Positions 1 to 9,381 of a DNA stretch of 64,000 bases are shown piece after piece. The stretch comes from Microbacterium sp. Bi121 (lineage in GTDB: Bacteria; Actinomycetota; Actinomycetes; Actinomycetales; Microbacteriaceae): NCBI RefSeq assembly GCF_918698005.1, contig NZ_CAKKLJ010000001.1, positions 124,001-188,000 of the forward strand, given 5' to 3'. How positions within the stretch are numbered: the stretch's first letter is position 1; the number at the start of each line of letters is the position of its first letter. The translations under genes were made by a program, and so were the position numbers. Under the pieces are notes generated by a model. It had not been told where the DNA came from. It did not search any database and saw only the letters and a list, made by a program, of their open reading frames with translations.

Positions 1-1009
1 TGTAGAGCGGATCACCCTCGAAGTCGAAGAAGATGTCGCCACGGCTCGGCCGCGGGAGCGTGTGGATCGCGGCCGGATGGTAGACGTCGTAGGTGGGCGC
101 CTGGTCGGCGTCGGCTCGGAGCTGCAGCCGCGCCTGCGCCCGAAGCGCCTCGAACGTGTCGGCGTTCATTCCCGTCGGTGCATCCGTCGCAGCGGCCAGC
201 GCATCGATCGTCTGGATGCCGGCGTCACGCAGGCGGGTGCGCTGCACCGGGCGCATCCGCGCGACCATGAGCAGGTCGCGCGCGGCATCCACCTGCTGGG
301 TGCAGGTCTCGCATCTGCCGCACGCGACGATGCCGATATCGCCGCGCTCGTCTCCCCAGGCGAGCGGCGAGCCGGACGCGCCGACCTCCACGTTGCGATC
401 CGCGATCAGTGTGCGCAGGCGCGCACGGCGAACGTGGAACAGGGGCAGCAGATCATCGACCTGATGCGTGCTGATGGTTCCGTCACCGAGGATGAGGTCG
501 ACCTCGGTGGACCGAGGGATGCCGAGGCCATCGAGCTGGTCGACGTATGCCGCGAGCTGCATGAGCGCGGTCACACGCGCCGCACGGGCGAGCTTGGAGT
601 CCTGGACGCGCCAGCCGCCGTCGTCGTCGCGGAGCAGGAAGTCGGCGAATCCGACGAACTCGTCGGTCGCGAACGCCGCCTGGAAGAGCAGCTTGGCATC
701 GGACCGCAGGGCCTCGCGGGTCTCGGCGACGACAGCGGCCAATGCGCCGGGCTCGGACGAGTTGATCCGGGCGACCTCATGCACGGCGTTCGGCCCGAGC
801 TGCTCGCGGTACGCCTCGAGGACCTTGAGCTCGTGCGCGTCACCGAGCCTCGCCGCTCGTTCGAGAGTCGCGTCCTCCGGCTCTTCGACGGCCGGAACCC
901 TGCCGAGCTTGGCGTCGATCGCGCGCGCCCAGGCGAACTCGCATTCGGCGGCCGCTTTCAGGTCGCTGGCGCTCCAGATGACGCGCTGCGCCTGAGTGTC
1001 GATCCGCAT
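1..1009 (-). CDS. TM0106-family RecB-like nuclease, 3' part cut off by window edge
   Basis: This is the N-terminal 336 residues of a TM0106/RecB-like putative nuclease; the gene runs off the left edge. Visible residues are a lone Cys23, a later C230-x2-C233-x2-C236 cluster (CGRCETC) that together resemble the four-Cys iron-sulfur arrangement of RecB/AddB-type nucleases, and a PD-(D/E)xK-like core with D123 (GFADF), D137 and K139 (VQDSK). The last residues, IFFDFEGDPLY, match the start of the second, RNase H-like domain of this family. A TACGCT hexamer lies 6 nt before the ATG, so the transcript is probably leaderless. Role in DNA repair or defence is inferred; full-length members often carry a helicase domain further on, which cannot be seen here. 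Confidence 0.85.
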   Translation of the reverse strand, partial: MRIDTQAQRVIWSASDLKAAAECEFAWARAIDAKLGRVPAVEEPEDATLERAARLGDAHELKVLEAYREQLGPNAVHEVARINSSEPGALAAVVAETREALRSDAKLLFQAAFATDEFVGFADFLLRDDDGGWRVQDSKLARAARVTALMQLAAYVDQLDGLGIPRSTEVDLILGDGTISTHQVDDLLPLFHVRRARLRTLIADRNVEVGASGSPLAWGDERGDIGIVACGRCETCTQQVDAARDLLMVARMRPVQRTRLRDAGIQTIDALAAATDAPTGMNADTFEALRAQARLQLRADADQAPTYDVYHPAAIHTLPRPSRGDIFFDFEGDPLY

Positions 1010-1050
1010 GCTTCGAGCGTATCCGGGGGTACCGACAGCGGGTGCCGGTG

Positions 1051-1118
1051 CGACTTCGGCTCGCCTGCGGCTCGCTCAGTCCGTTTCGGCTGCGGGCTGC
1101 GCCCTCCGCTCAACGACC
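1051..1118. repeat. Family I intergenic repeat, copy 1
   Basis: One of five copies in the window of a 60-65 bp element running from about CGACTTCGGCTCG, through CTCGCTCAG and CCGTTTCG, to CTCCGCTCAACGACC. It lies just past the stop of nadE. This copy is more diverged in the middle than the copies at 34279 and 36991. It is not inside a recognisable gene. Confidence 0.75.
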
Positions 1119-1155
1119 CGCAGGGAGTCTCCCCGCGGATCCTCGACCGTCGGAC

Positions 1156-1974
1156 TCAGCGCCACCAGTCGTCGTCCGGGGCTACGGGCAGGTGGCGCTT
1201 GTGCTCGGTCGCCAGGTACTTCTGCTCGATGCGGGCGGCGGCGTCAGCATCCACCGGCCTGCCCTCGAGGTAGTCGTCGATCTGCTCGTACGTGATCCCG
1301 AGTTCGTCCTCATCTGAGCGGCCGGGCTGGTCGTCGAGCAGATCGGCCGTCGGCACCTTCATCCAGAGGCGATCGGGCGCCTGCAGCACCCGCAGCAACT
1401 GCTTGCCCTGGCGTTTGTTGAGCCCGGCGAGCGGCAGGATGTCCGCGGCCCCATCGCCGAACTTGGTGTAGAAGCCGGTGACCGCCTCTGCGGCGTGATC
1501 GGTTCCGATGACGAGGTGACCGTCGTGGCCCGCAAGTGCGTACTGGGTGACCATGCGGATGCGCGCCTTGATGTTGCCGCGGTTGAAGTCCGAGATGGAT
1601 GCGCCGGCGGCCTGCTCGATGTCGGCCTCGACGCCGTCCACACCGTGCTGGATGTTCACCTCGACGACGCGGTCTGCCGCGACGAAGTCGAGCGCGGCGA
1701 TCGCGTCATCTGCATCGTGCTGCACCTTGTACGGCAGGCGGACCGCTATGAAGTCGGCCGTGCCCCCGTTCCCACGAACGCGCTCGACGGCAAGCTGAGC
1801 GAGGCGGCCGGCGAGCGTTGAATCCTGTCCGCCCGAGATGCCGAGCACGAGTCCCTTCGCGCCGGTCCTCTCGAGATAGTCGACGAGGAACTGCACGCGG
1901 CGTTCGATCTCGGCGGCCGGGTCGATCTCGGGCTGCACGCCCAGAGTCTGAGCGATCTGCTGCTGAAGCGTCAT
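1156..1974 (-). CDS. nadE: Ammonia-dependent NAD+ synthetase
   Basis: 272 residues, the usual length of the stand-alone NH3-dependent NadE that converts deamido-NAD to NAD+ in the last step of NAD synthesis. The PP-loop ATP pyrophosphatase motif SGGQDST lies near residues 46-52, followed by the family's [19 protein letters not shown] and the PLAGLNKRQ segment. There is no glutaminase domain, so free ammonia or a partner supplies nitrogen. The ATG follows GATACT plus ggaggc, which can be read either as a leaderless promoter or as a very close ribosome binding site. It is transcribed alone; the following gene upstream is divergent. Confidence 0.95.
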   Translation of the reverse strand: MTLQQQIAQTLGVQPEIDPAAEIERRVQFLVDYLERTGAKGLVLGISGGQDSTLAGRLAQLAVERVRGNGGTADFIAVRLPYKVQHDADDAIAALDFVAADRVVEVNIQHGVDGVEADIEQAAGASISDFNRGNIKARIRMVTQYALAGHDGHLVIGTDHAAEAVTGFYTKFGDGAADILPLAGLNKRQGKQLLRVLQAPDRLWMKVPTADLLDDQPGRSDEDELGITYEQIDDYLEGRPVDADAAARIEQKYLATEHKRHLPVAPDDDWWR

Positions 1975-2081
1975 GCCTCCAGTATCGTCCCCCGAGTGTT
2001 ACGCGGGAATGACGCGGCGGGAATAGCACTGCCGCCGGCCGCCTTGTGCCCAGAGACCTCTTCTTGACGAAAGCGAGAACC

Positions 2082-3032
2082 ATGACCCTCCTCGGCCGCA
2101 GCGACCTCGATGTCCTCCCCCTCTCCCTCGGCGGGAACGTGTTCGGCTGGACCGCCGACCGCGACGCGTCCTTCGAGATCCTGGATGCGTTCACCGCAGG
2201 CGGCGGGAACTTCATCGACACGGCGGACGGATACAGCGCGTGGGTGCAGGGAAACTCCGGCGGTGAGAGCGAGACGATCATCGGCGAATGGCTCGCGTCG
2301 CGCAATCCGGCAGGGCTCACGATCGCCACGAAGGTCAGCACCCACCCGGAGTTCAGGGGACTATCGGCGAAGAACATCCGCGCGGCCGCCGAGGCGTCGC
2401 TGAAGCGTCTCGGCGTCGACACGATCGACCTGTACTACGCGCACTTCGATGACGCCGAGACTCCGTTGGAGGAGACGGTCGCCGCCTTCGGCCAACTCGT
2501 CACCGACGGCCTCGTGCGCCACACCGCCGTCTCGAACTACTCGGCCGACCGCATCCGTTCGTGGATCTCGATCGCTCAGGATGCCGGCACCGCCCTTCCC
2601 GTCGCGATCCAGCCGCACTACAACCTCGTGCACCGCAACGACGTCGAGGAGAGCATCGTCCCGGTCGCCGAGGAGTTCGGGCTGAGCCTGGTGCCGTACT
2701 ACGCACTGGCGAGCGGTTTCCTCACCGGGAAGTACCGGTCGACGGATGCCTCGGGCATCTCACCGCGCGCCGGTGGCGCCGCCAAGTACGCCACGGAGCA
2801 CGGGCTGCGGATCATCGACGAGCTGGAGCGCATCGCCGGCGAGCACGATGCCTCGATCACGTCGGTGTCGTTGGCGTGGCTTCGCGCTCAGCCCACTGTG
2901 GCGGCGCCGATCGCGAGCGCCTCGCGGGTCGAGCAGGTCCCGGACCTGCTCGCGAGCGCGACGCTGGAGCTCACGGCCGATGAGGTGAGGGCGCTGAACG
3001 CCGTATCGGACTGGGTGCCGGCGAAGGTCTGA
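2082..3032 (+). CDS. Aldo/keto reductase
   Basis: 316 residues with the (beta/alpha)8 aldo/keto reductase pattern. The catalytic tetrad is visible as D46 and Y51 (FIDTADGY), K84 (IATK) and H121 (YYAH), so the protein should be an active NADPH-dependent reductase of carbonyl compounds; the substrate is unknown. The ATG at 2082 is chosen over an in-frame upstream ATG at 2046 because homology-like sequence begins with MTLLGRSDLDV and a purine-rich stretch precedes it. It is a single gene between divergent nadE and convergent sbcC. Confidence 0.9.
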   Translation: MTLLGRSDLDVLPLSLGGNVFGWTADRDASFEILDAFTAGGGNFIDTADGYSAWVQGNSGGESETIIGEWLASRNPAGLTIATKVSTHPEFRGLSAKNIRAAAEASLKRLGVDTIDLYYAHFDDAETPLEETVAAFGQLVTDGLVRHTAVSNYSADRIRSWISIAQDAGTALPVAIQPHYNLVHRNDVEESIVPVAEEFGLSLVPYYALASGFLTGKYRSTDASGISPRAGGAAKYATEHGLRIIDELERIAGEHDASITSVSLAWLRAQPTVAAPIASASRVEQVPDLLASATLELTADEVRALNAVSDWVPAKV

Positions 3033-3070
3033 GCGCGCACCCGCGTCTTCCCGGACACGGCCGCCGCAGC

Positions 3071-6049
3071 TCAGCAGCGGATGCGACTGGGCCCGGCAGG
3101 GGTCTGCTCGACGACGAGCTGGGCGGGGATCTGCTCCTGCATGGACTCGACGTGACTGATGATGCCGACCGTGCGGCCCCCGGAGCGCAGCTCGTCGAGC
3201 GTGCGCATCGCGACCTCCAGGGTGTCGGCGTCGAGAGACCCGAAGCCCTCATCGATGAAGAGGGTGTCGAGCCGGATTCCGCCGGCCCTGGCTGTCACGA
3301 CCTCGGCGAGGCCGAGCGCGAGCGCCAGTGAGCTGAGGAACGTCTCGCCGCCCGAGAGGGACTGCGCAGGACGCGTCTGACCGGTGAAGGCATCGAACAC
3401 GACGATGCCGAGCCCGGATGCCGCGCCCCGCGCCGCCAGCGCATCGGAGTGCTGCAGCTGGTAGCGCCCGGTCGACATGTCGCTCAGGCGGCGGTTCGCA
3501 GCCTCCACGATCTCTTCGAGCTCTGCGGCGAGCACGAAGGTCTCCAGCGTCATCTTGTGGGTGTTCCCTGCGCGGCCGGCGATGGTGTCGGCGAGCCCGC
3601 GGAGCACCTCGTGCTCGGCCTGCCGCTCCGCGCTGCGAGCGTGTTCGGATGCCGCGGACTCGACGAGGCGATCGAGCTGCGCCGCGACGGACTCGGCCCG
3701 CCCGGCGGCATCCATCGCCGTCTTCCAGACTGTGCGCGCCTCGCCGGATGCCGTTTCCGCCGGTACGAGATCGATGGGCTCCTCGGGGAGCGTGCGCAGC
3801 TCGAGTTGGAGCAGCGTCGAGCGTTCCTTCTCGCGCTGCACGCGATGCGCCGTGATCCTGGCGTCGAGCACTTCCTGCTCAGATGCGGAGCGCATGGCGT
3901 CGCTCGCCGCTGCGACGCCATCGAAGTCGGAGGCCACGAGCGCAGCGACCTGCTCCTGCGAAGCCGCGGTGTAGGCTTCCTCCGCCCTGGTGCGCTCGGA
4001 GATCGCCGTCGCCAGCGCATGCGCGGTGGACGCCTGTGCGACGACGGATGCGACGCGGTCGGCGACGGTGTCGAACTCGCCCCGCGCCTCGGTGATCTGC
4101 GTCGCCGCCTCCTGTTCGCGCTGCACGATGACGGCGAGCGTTTCGCGCGCTGCGGCCAGGGTCGCCGCCGCATCCGTGCGTCGCTGTTCCAGAGCAGCAA
4201 TGGCCTGCGTGGCCTGTTCGACCTGCGCCTCGAGTGCGGCGAGCTCACCCGCCGCTGCCACCGCTTCCGCGTGCGCTCGTTCCGCCGTCGCCAGCTCGGC
4301 ATCGGCGGTCTCCATGGTGCGGCCGTCGGCGACGGCCGAAGCAGCGGCGAGGTCGGCGGTGAGCGTCGTGACTCGATCCTGAGCCGCACGTTCGACGGTC
4401 TGCGCGGCATCCCGCGTCGCCTCGGCGTCATCGATGTGGTCGGCGGAGACCGGGTCCGTGTGCGCTGCCGGGGCCGGATGCTCCGTCGACCCGCACACGG
4501 CGCAGGGCTCCCCCGGCACCAGAGAGGTGGCGAGCTCGCCCGCGAAACCGTCCAGGCGACGGCGACGAAGGAGCGCGAGCACGCTCTGCGCATCGGCTAG
4601 CGTCGTGCTCGCCTCGGCAAGTGTCCGCTCGGCGGCTTCGCGCTGCGCGCTCACCGACGCCACCGCAGCAGCGGCTTCGCGACGCGAGGCCGCCGCGTTC
4701 AACGCGCGTTCGCGGTCTTCGATCCGGTCGGCGTTCCGCCTGACCTCATCGCGCTGCGTCCTCAGGGCGTTCAGGCGTGCCGGCAGCTCCGCGCGCTCGG
4801 CTTCGCCGGCATCGACCAGAGCGGATGCCGCGGCGACCTGCTCTCGTGCGGTCGCGAGTTCAGCGGCGAGCGTTGCGGCGGTCTGCTCGAGCTCCGCGGC
4901 GCGCGCCCACGCGCCGCTCTCCCTGGTTCGGTCGGCCGCCCACGCTTCGAGTGCCTCGGCAGAGGCCTCGGCGAGTTCGACGCCGACGGCGTCCCAGCGT
5001 TCGCGCGCCTCGACCTCAGCCGCCTGCGCGGTCTCGCGGGCCGACCGCGCTCGGGCAGTCGCCGCGAGAGTGGAGCGAAGCGCCTCGGCGGCTCGCGCCC
5101 GCTGCAGTTCGGACTTCGCCCTGTCGATCTCGGTCTGCTCGGAGTCCAGTCGTGCCATCTCGGCGCGTGCACGGTCCCGCTCCTGCTGCGCCTTCTGTTC
5201 TTCGCGGATGGCCGTCAGCGCAGCATCCGCCGCCGTCAGGCGCTTCTCGGCGTCGTCTCGCTCGGCTCCTCGGCGCTCGACGCGATACTCCGCGCGACTG
5301 GTCGCCGCGCGCAGAGCGTCGATGCGCTCCTGCGTCGACGCTGTCTCCGGCCCCGCACCCGCATCGCCCCAGAGCTCCGCTTCGGACACGACGCGTTCCG
5401 CCTCGGACACTCGCGCATCGACCGTGGTGACGACGCCTGCGAGTGCCTGCTCGGATGCGCGGCGCCTATCGTCGAAGCGCGCCTGGACTTCTTCGAAGCG
5501 CTCTGTGCCGAACAGACGACGCAGCAGCCCCTGACGCTCCTTGCTGTCGGCGAGCAGGAAGCGCGCGAACCGGTTCTGGGCGAGAAGGATCACCTGCAGG
5601 AACTGCTCGCGGCTGAGCTGAACGATCTCCTCCAGTTCGTCAGCGACCCGCTTCTCCTTCGCTGCGAGCGTCACCCATGCGCCGTCGCGGAGGACGTCGA
5701 GCTGCACGGCGGAGCTCTGCTTGGTCAGCCCACCGCCGCGCTTCGCCGGCCGCAGGTACTCCGGCGAGCGCGTGACCCGGAATCTCCCGGCGCTCGTGCT
5801 GAACTCGACGACGACCTCGCTCGGGTCGTCCGGCTCGCAGTGGTCGCTGCGCAGACGCTTGTCACCGCTCTCGTAGCGCGGCACCGAGCCGTAGAGGCCG
5901 AAGCAGACGGCATCCAGAATGCTCGACTTGCCTGCCCCTGTTCGCCCGGCGATGAGGAAGATGCCGTCCTCGGCGAATGAATCGAAATCGACCGTCTGCC
6001 GGGCGAGGAACGGACCGAAGCCCTCGATCTCGAGTCGGTGAAGGCGCAC
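3071..6049 (-). CDS. sbcC: Exonuclease SbcC, SMC-like ATPase subunit
   Basis: 992 residues. SbcC (Rad50-type) works with SbcD to cut hairpins and protein-blocked double-strand ends. The N-terminal Walker A is GRTGAGKS near residue 35. Two very long Ala/Glu/Arg-rich coiled coils flank a CAVCG zinc hook near residue 516. The C-terminal half-ATPase shows the signature SLSGGETF near residue 898 and Walker B TLFIDEGFGSLD near residue 928. The start is GTG, overlapping the sbcD stop by one base (TAGTG), so the two are translationally coupled and sbcD is first. Coiled-coil composition makes long antisense reading frames here, none with support. Confidence 0.97.
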   Translation of the reverse strand: MRLHRLEIEGFGPFLARQTVDFDSFAEDGIFLIAGRTGAGKSSILDAVCFGLYGSVPRYESGDKRLRSDHCEPDDPSEVVVEFSTSAGRFRVTRSPEYLRPAKRGGGLTKQSSAVQLDVLRDGAWVTLAAKEKRVADELEEIVQLSREQFLQVILLAQNRFARFLLADSKERQGLLRRLFGTERFEEVQARFDDRRRASEQALAGVVTTVDARVSEAERVVSEAELWGDAGAGPETASTQERIDALRAATSRAEYRVERRGAERDDAEKRLTAADAALTAIREEQKAQQERDRARAEMARLDSEQTEIDRAKSELQRARAAEALRSTLAATARARSARETAQAAEVEARERWDAVGVELAEASAEALEAWAADRTRESGAWARAAELEQTAATLAAELATAREQVAAASALVDAGEAERAELPARLNALRTQRDEVRRNADRIEDRERALNAAASRREAAAAVASVSAQREAAERTLAEASTTLADAQSVLALLRRRRLDGFAGELATSLVPGEPCAVCGSTEHPAPAAHTDPVSADHIDDAEATRDAAQTVERAAQDRVTTLTADLAAASAVADGRTMETADAELATAERAHAEAVAAAGELAALEAQVEQATQAIAALEQRRTDAAATLAAARETLAVIVQREQEAATQITEARGEFDTVADRVASVVAQASTAHALATAISERTRAEEAYTAASQEQVAALVASDFDGVAAASDAMRSASEQEVLDARITAHRVQREKERSTLLQLELRTLPEEPIDLVPAETASGEARTVWKTAMDAAGRAESVAAQLDRLVESAASEHARSAERQAEHEVLRGLADTIAGRAGNTHKMTLETFVLAAELEEIVEAANRRLSDMSTGRYQLQHSDALAARGAASGLGIVVFDAFTGQTRPAQSLSGGETFLSSLALALGLAEVVTARAGGIRLDTLFIDEGFGSLDADTLEVAMRTLDELRSGGRTVGIISHVESMQEQIPAQLVVEQTPAGPSRIRC

Positions 6050-7203
6050 TAGACGAGGGCCTCCGCGATGACGCGCTCGTCGAGCACCTCGCGGATGAGT
6101 TCGCTCTCGCGCTCACTCGGACCCTGACCCGCCCGAACGTGCTCGAGGAACGCCTCGATGCGCTCGGTGTCGGTGACCGCGGTCCTCAGCCGCGCCGAGT
6201 ACGAACGCTCCATCTGCTCGCCGTCGATCGCCGGCGCGTGCTGAACCATGGCGCAGTACGGGAAGCGCTCTTTGAGTCGGCGCATCGGCTCGGCCTGCGG
6301 GAGCGTGTCGGTGTAGACGGCGCACACCCAGTCGTCGGCGTGTGCCGCGATGTTCTCGTCCGAGAGGATGTCGTCCAGCGCTCCGGTCAGTGTGACGAGC
6401 CGGCGCGGCACCGGCAGCTCCAGCCATTCGACGGATACCAGGCCGTCGGCGTCGAGGTCGACCAGCCAGGAGCCGCGCTCCTTGTGCTGTTCACCGAAGC
6501 TGTAGTGCAGCGGCGCGCCGGCGTATCGAACCCGGTCGCTGAGCGTCTGGCGCCCGTGGATGTGGCCGAGGGCGACGTAGTCGGGCCCGTCGAAGACATC
6601 GAGCGGGACGACGTCGAGCCCGCCCTGACGCACCTCGCGCTCGAGGCCGACCGTGGCATCGACGCCGGCGGCGAAGCAGTGCGCGACCGCGACCGAGCGC
6701 CCCTCGTTCACAGCCATCCCCGCGCGCACGAGGCCCATCGCGTGCGCCATGGTCTGCGCCTGCGTCTTGAGCGCGACACCCTCCCAGTGCTGCCGCACGA
6801 TCGCCGGCTCGAGGTACGGGATGCCGTAGAAGTGCACCGGGCCGTCGGCGTCGTCGATCGTCACCGGCGTGCCTATCGACAGCGGATCGGTGACGACGTG
6901 GATGCCATCGCGCAGCAGGCGCGCCTGGAAGCCGAGCCGCGCGGCGGAGTCGTGGTTGCCACTGGTGACGATCACTCGGGCGCCGGTGTCGTGCAGCGCG
7001 ACCAGCGTGTCGCCGAGCAGTGTGTACGCGGGCCCGGCTGGTGTCGCGGAGTCGAACACGTCACCGGCGACGATGACGACGTCGACCGCATTGTCGCGGA
7101 CCTGCTGCACGATCGCGGAGAACACCTCGGCCAGCGCATCCATGGTCGAGTTGCCATGGAACGTGCGGCCGATGTGCCAGTCGGAGGTGTGCAGGATTCG
7201 CAT
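6049..7203 (-). CDS. sbcD: Exonuclease SbcD, nuclease subunit
   Basis: 384 residues of a calcineurin-like metallophosphoesterase, the Mre11-type nuclease partner of SbcC. Metal-binding motifs are TSDWHIGRTFHG at the N terminus, AGDVFDSATP, SGNHDS and GHIHGRQ. The ATG at 7203 is preferred over a GTG at 7209, because a TACCGT -10 hexamer at 7210-7215 ends exactly 6 nt before that ATG, the leaderless layout common in this window. It heads the sbcD-sbcC operon. Confidence 0.96.
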   Translation of the reverse strand: MRILHTSDWHIGRTFHGNSTMDALAEVFSAIVQQVRDNAVDVVIVAGDVFDSATPAGPAYTLLGDTLVALHDTGARVIVTSGNHDSAARLGFQARLLRDGIHVVTDPLSIGTPVTIDDADGPVHFYGIPYLEPAIVRQHWEGVALKTQAQTMAHAMGLVRAGMAVNEGRSVAVAHCFAAGVDATVGLEREVRQGGLDVVPLDVFDGPDYVALGHIHGRQTLSDRVRYAGAPLHYSFGEQHKERGSWLVDLDADGLVSVEWLELPVPRRLVTLTGALDDILSDENIAAHADDWVCAVYTDTLPQAEPMRRLKERFPYCAMVQHAPAIDGEQMERSYSARLRTAVTDTERIEAFLEHVRAGQGPSERESELIREVLDERVIAEALV

Positions 7204-7284
7204 ACTCACACGGTACGGACGGCCTCGGACATTCCCACAGAGGCGTGCCGCGCCGACGCCCGACCCACCCCGGAGAGAAGAGGC

Positions 7285-8751
7285 TCAGTGCACCAGAACC
7301 GGGGCCGCCTCGGACTCCGCCGCCCCCTGCGGCAGCAGGTCGTCCATGCGCCCGCGCACCATCGCGATCGCGATAGCGGAGGCGATCAGCATCCCGACGG
7401 CAGCCGCGATGAAGGTCGCGCTGTATCCGTCGGCGAGGACATCGAGGTCGACCTGCGCGTGCCCGCCGACGACAGCCGCATACACGGCCGTGAACACCGA
7501 CAGTCCGATCGAGCCACCGATCTGCATGGCCGAGTTGGTCACGGCCGACGCCACGCCCGCGTCATGCGGTGCGACGCCGGCAAGGGCGACGTTCTGCAGC
7601 GGGATGAAGACGAACGCCATTCCGAAGCCCATCACGAGGAGCGCCGGAGCGACCTGCACGAAGTAGTTCCCACCGGGGGTGATGAACGACATGTAGAACA
7701 GGCCGGCGGCGACGACGAGCGGACCGCCGATGAGCATCGGACGCGGGCCGATGGACCCGAGCAGGCGAGTCGCCAGGGGTGCCATGACCATCGTGCCGAG
7801 CGGCAGCGGAAGGCTGGCGATGCCCGACTCGAGCGCACCCTGGCCGAGCACGATCTGCAGATGAAACGTGAGGTAAAGCGTCGCGCCGATCATGACGCTG
7901 CCGGCGACGGCCTGGATGAGGAAGGCCCCAGCGCGCACCCTGTGCGTGACGACGCGCAGCGGCAGCAGAGGGTTCTTGACGCGAAGCTCTACCCACACGA
8001 ACGCCGCAAGCAGCACAGCGCCGAGCGCGAGGAAGCCGATCGTGAGCGGGTTGCCCCAGCCGGTCTCGGCCAGGCTGAAGCCGTAGACGAGCGACCCGAG
8101 CCCGAGAGTGACCAGCAGCGCGCCCCACATGTCGTAGTGGTTGTCGCCGCCTGCCTTGCTCTCGGTGAGGAAGAGTCCACCGCCGATCAGGCCGACAGCC
8201 ACGAAGAACAGGTTGACGAGCAGGCACCAGCGCCAATCGAGGAACTCGGTGAGGAATCCGCCGAGCACGAGCCCGACGGCTGCTCCGGCACCGGCGACCG
8301 TTCCGAAGACGGCGAACGCTGTGTTGCGCTCCTTGCCCGAGGGGAACAGCGTCGTCAGCAGCGCGAGAGCGGCGGGAGCGAGCATGGCGGCGAAGACGCC
8401 CTGCAGACCGCGGCCGAGGATGAGTTCCCAGCCGGTGGTGGCGATGCCGGCATAGAGGGAGGCGAGGCCGAAGCCGATCATGCCCACCATGAAGGTGCGC
8501 TTGCGCCCCCAGTAGTCGGCGATGCGACCGCCGAGCAGCAGCAGCGCTCCGAAGGCGAGAGCGTATGCAGTGACGACCCACTGACGCAGGTGGTCGTCCA
8601 TGTTCAGGGCGACCTGGGCCTGTGGGAGGGCGATGTTGACGATGGTGCCGTCGAGGACGACGACGAGCTGCGTGAGCGAGATGACGAACAGCGCCCACCA
8701 CTTGGCTTTCGGATGGGCGCGCAGGGGCTTCGAACGCAGGGACGACGACAT
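7285..8751 (-). CDS. DHA2-family MFS multidrug exporter
   Basis: 488 residues with about 14 hydrophobic segments, the EmrB/QacA (DHA2) class of proton-driven drug exporters in the cytoplasmic membrane. Motifs seen are DGTIVNIALP in the first segment, the loop motif GRIADYWGRKR between segments 2 and 3, and FVPLQN-like FIFIPLQNVAL-type sequence in the second half. ATG 8751 is taken because GGAGG lies 8 nt before it; an in-frame TTG at 8793 lacks a good site. The leader from about 8752 to 8859 holds competing base-pairing segments around this ribosome binding site (see findings). Substrate unknown. Confidence 0.92.
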   Translation of the reverse strand: MSSSLRSKPLRAHPKAKWWALFVISLTQLVVVLDGTIVNIALPQAQVALNMDDHLRQWVVTAYALAFGALLLLGGRIADYWGRKRTFMVGMIGFGLASLYAGIATTGWELILGRGLQGVFAAMLAPAALALLTTLFPSGKERNTAFAVFGTVAGAGAAVGLVLGGFLTEFLDWRWCLLVNLFFVAVGLIGGGLFLTESKAGGDNHYDMWGALLVTLGLGSLVYGFSLAETGWGNPLTIGFLALGAVLLAAFVWVELRVKNPLLPLRVVTHRVRAGAFLIQAVAGSVMIGATLYLTFHLQIVLGQGALESGIASLPLPLGTMVMAPLATRLLGSIGPRPMLIGGPLVVAAGLFYMSFITPGGNYFVQVAPALLVMGFGMAFVFIPLQNVALAGVAPHDAGVASAVTNSAMQIGGSIGLSVFTAVYAAVVGGHAQVDLDVLADGYSATFIAAAVGMLIASAIAIAMVRGRMDDLLPQGAAESEAAPVLVH

Positions 8752-8758
8752 GGAAAAG

Positions 8759-8811
8759 CCTCCGGTGTCTGGTGAGGATGCCGGAGGTTTCAAGCCTCGG
8801 ACCAGCCTCCG
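8759..8811 (-). promoter_or_regulatory. Candidate RBS-sequestering leader of the DHA2 exporter
   Basis: Read on the minus strand, three short segments can pair in two exclusive ways. Segment 1 is CGGAGG (8806-8811), segment 2 CCTCCGG (8781-8787), segment 3 CCGGAGG (8759-8765), and segment 3 contains the exporter's Shine-Dalgarno sequence. Pair 2:3 is 7 perfect base pairs and would hide the site; pair 1:2 is 6 base pairs and would free it. A TACAAT hexamer (8858-8863) could be the -10. This is sequence inspection only. Confidence 0.4.
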
Positions 8812-8895
8812 TTCTCAGGGGCTGACCGCCTCAGCGAACGGTGCTGAGCAGAGTTCCATTGTATCGGATCGATTACGACTGACGTAAGCCGAGCG

Positions 8896-9204
8896 TCAGT
8901 GACGGCGCAGCAGGCCCTGATGCTCCGGGTTCTGCTCGAACCACTCCGCGACGTACCAGCAGACCGGCTCGACCTTGCGATCGCCACGGCTCTCGATGTC
9001 GGCGACGGCGCCCTTCACGACGCAGGCGGCGTACCCGTGGCCGCGGAAAGTCGGGATCGTGAAGGCTCTGGTGAGGGCGATCGTCTTGCCGTCATCGCGG
9101 TAGTCCAGGGCACTGACGAGCACTCCGTCTCGCGTGAGCGTGTAGCGCGAAGCGTCCTTCTCATCGGTGACGAGGAACCCGTCGACCATCGTGGAATCCG
9201 TCAT
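8896..9204 (-). CDS. GCN5-related N-acetyltransferase, COG2388 type
   Basis: 102 residues, the short GNAT form in which one compact domain carries an acetyl-CoA loop. The sequence shows the beta strands around LDYRDDGKTIALTRAFT, the CoA-binding stretch FRGHGYAACVVKGAV and a C-terminal PVCWYVAEWFEQNPEH, typical of the YjdJ-like group whose substrate is unknown. A TAGCGT hexamer ends 6 nt before the ATG, so a leaderless start is likely. It ends 37 bp from the leader of the exporter gene and may share its direction by chance only. Confidence 0.88.
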   Translation of the reverse strand: MTDSTMVDGFLVTDEKDASRYTLTRDGVLVSALDYRDDGKTIALTRAFTIPTFRGHGYAACVVKGAVADIESRGDRKVEPVCWYVAEWFEQNPEHQGLLRRH

Positions 9205-9243
9205 ACGTCCACGCTAGGGCACCCCGTCGCACCGAGACTCGTT

Positions 9244-9273
9244 TTGACACCGGGCGTCATGGTCAGACATAAT
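9244..9273 (+). promoter_or_regulatory. Near-consensus promoter of the Met/Cys-rich leader ORF
   Basis: TTGACA at 9244-9249 and CATAAT at 9268-9273 are 18 nt apart. The predicted start of transcription, 7 nt after the -10, falls on the A of the ATG at 9280, so the message would begin with the leader ORF itself. It is the best sigma-70 promoter seen in the window. Confidence 0.75.
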
Positions 9274-9279
9274 CCCCCC

Positions 9280-9381
9280 ATGACCACCAACGCGCTCCCC
9301 TTGTCCGCCCAGGAGGCGAACGGGACTGCCGGGATGATGATGCCCGGTTGCGTTGGCATGTGTTGCCGAATGTGTCGCTGA
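9280..9381 (+). CDS. 33-aa Met/Cys-rich leader peptide (C-x3-CC)
   Basis: A 33-codon ORF beginning at the predicted transcription start. Its C terminus, MMMPGCVGMCCRMCR, holds Cys24, Cys28, Cys29 and Cys32, a C-x3-CC arrangement within a Met-rich run. About 150 nt separate it from the winged-helix regulator gene on the same strand, and the spacer can form a hairpin near 9432-9462 (GAGCAC with GTGCTT). Short uORFs with C-x3-CC are known in other bacteria as copper-responsive (CruR type), and Cys-codon-rich uORFs act as cysteine sensors in mycobacteria; either role here is inference. An inner start at 9334 would give the 15-residue tail alone. Confidence 0.6.
   Translation: MTTNALPLSAQEANGTAGMMMPGCVGMCCRMCR

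Noticed and set aside
5977..8775. A 932-codon open frame on the plus strand opposite sbcD, the start of sbcC and the first exporter
   Set aside because: Its protein is Arg/Asp/His-rich with no domain, while the minus strand holds clear SbcC/SbcD and MFS proteins; it is an antisense shadow caused by high GC.
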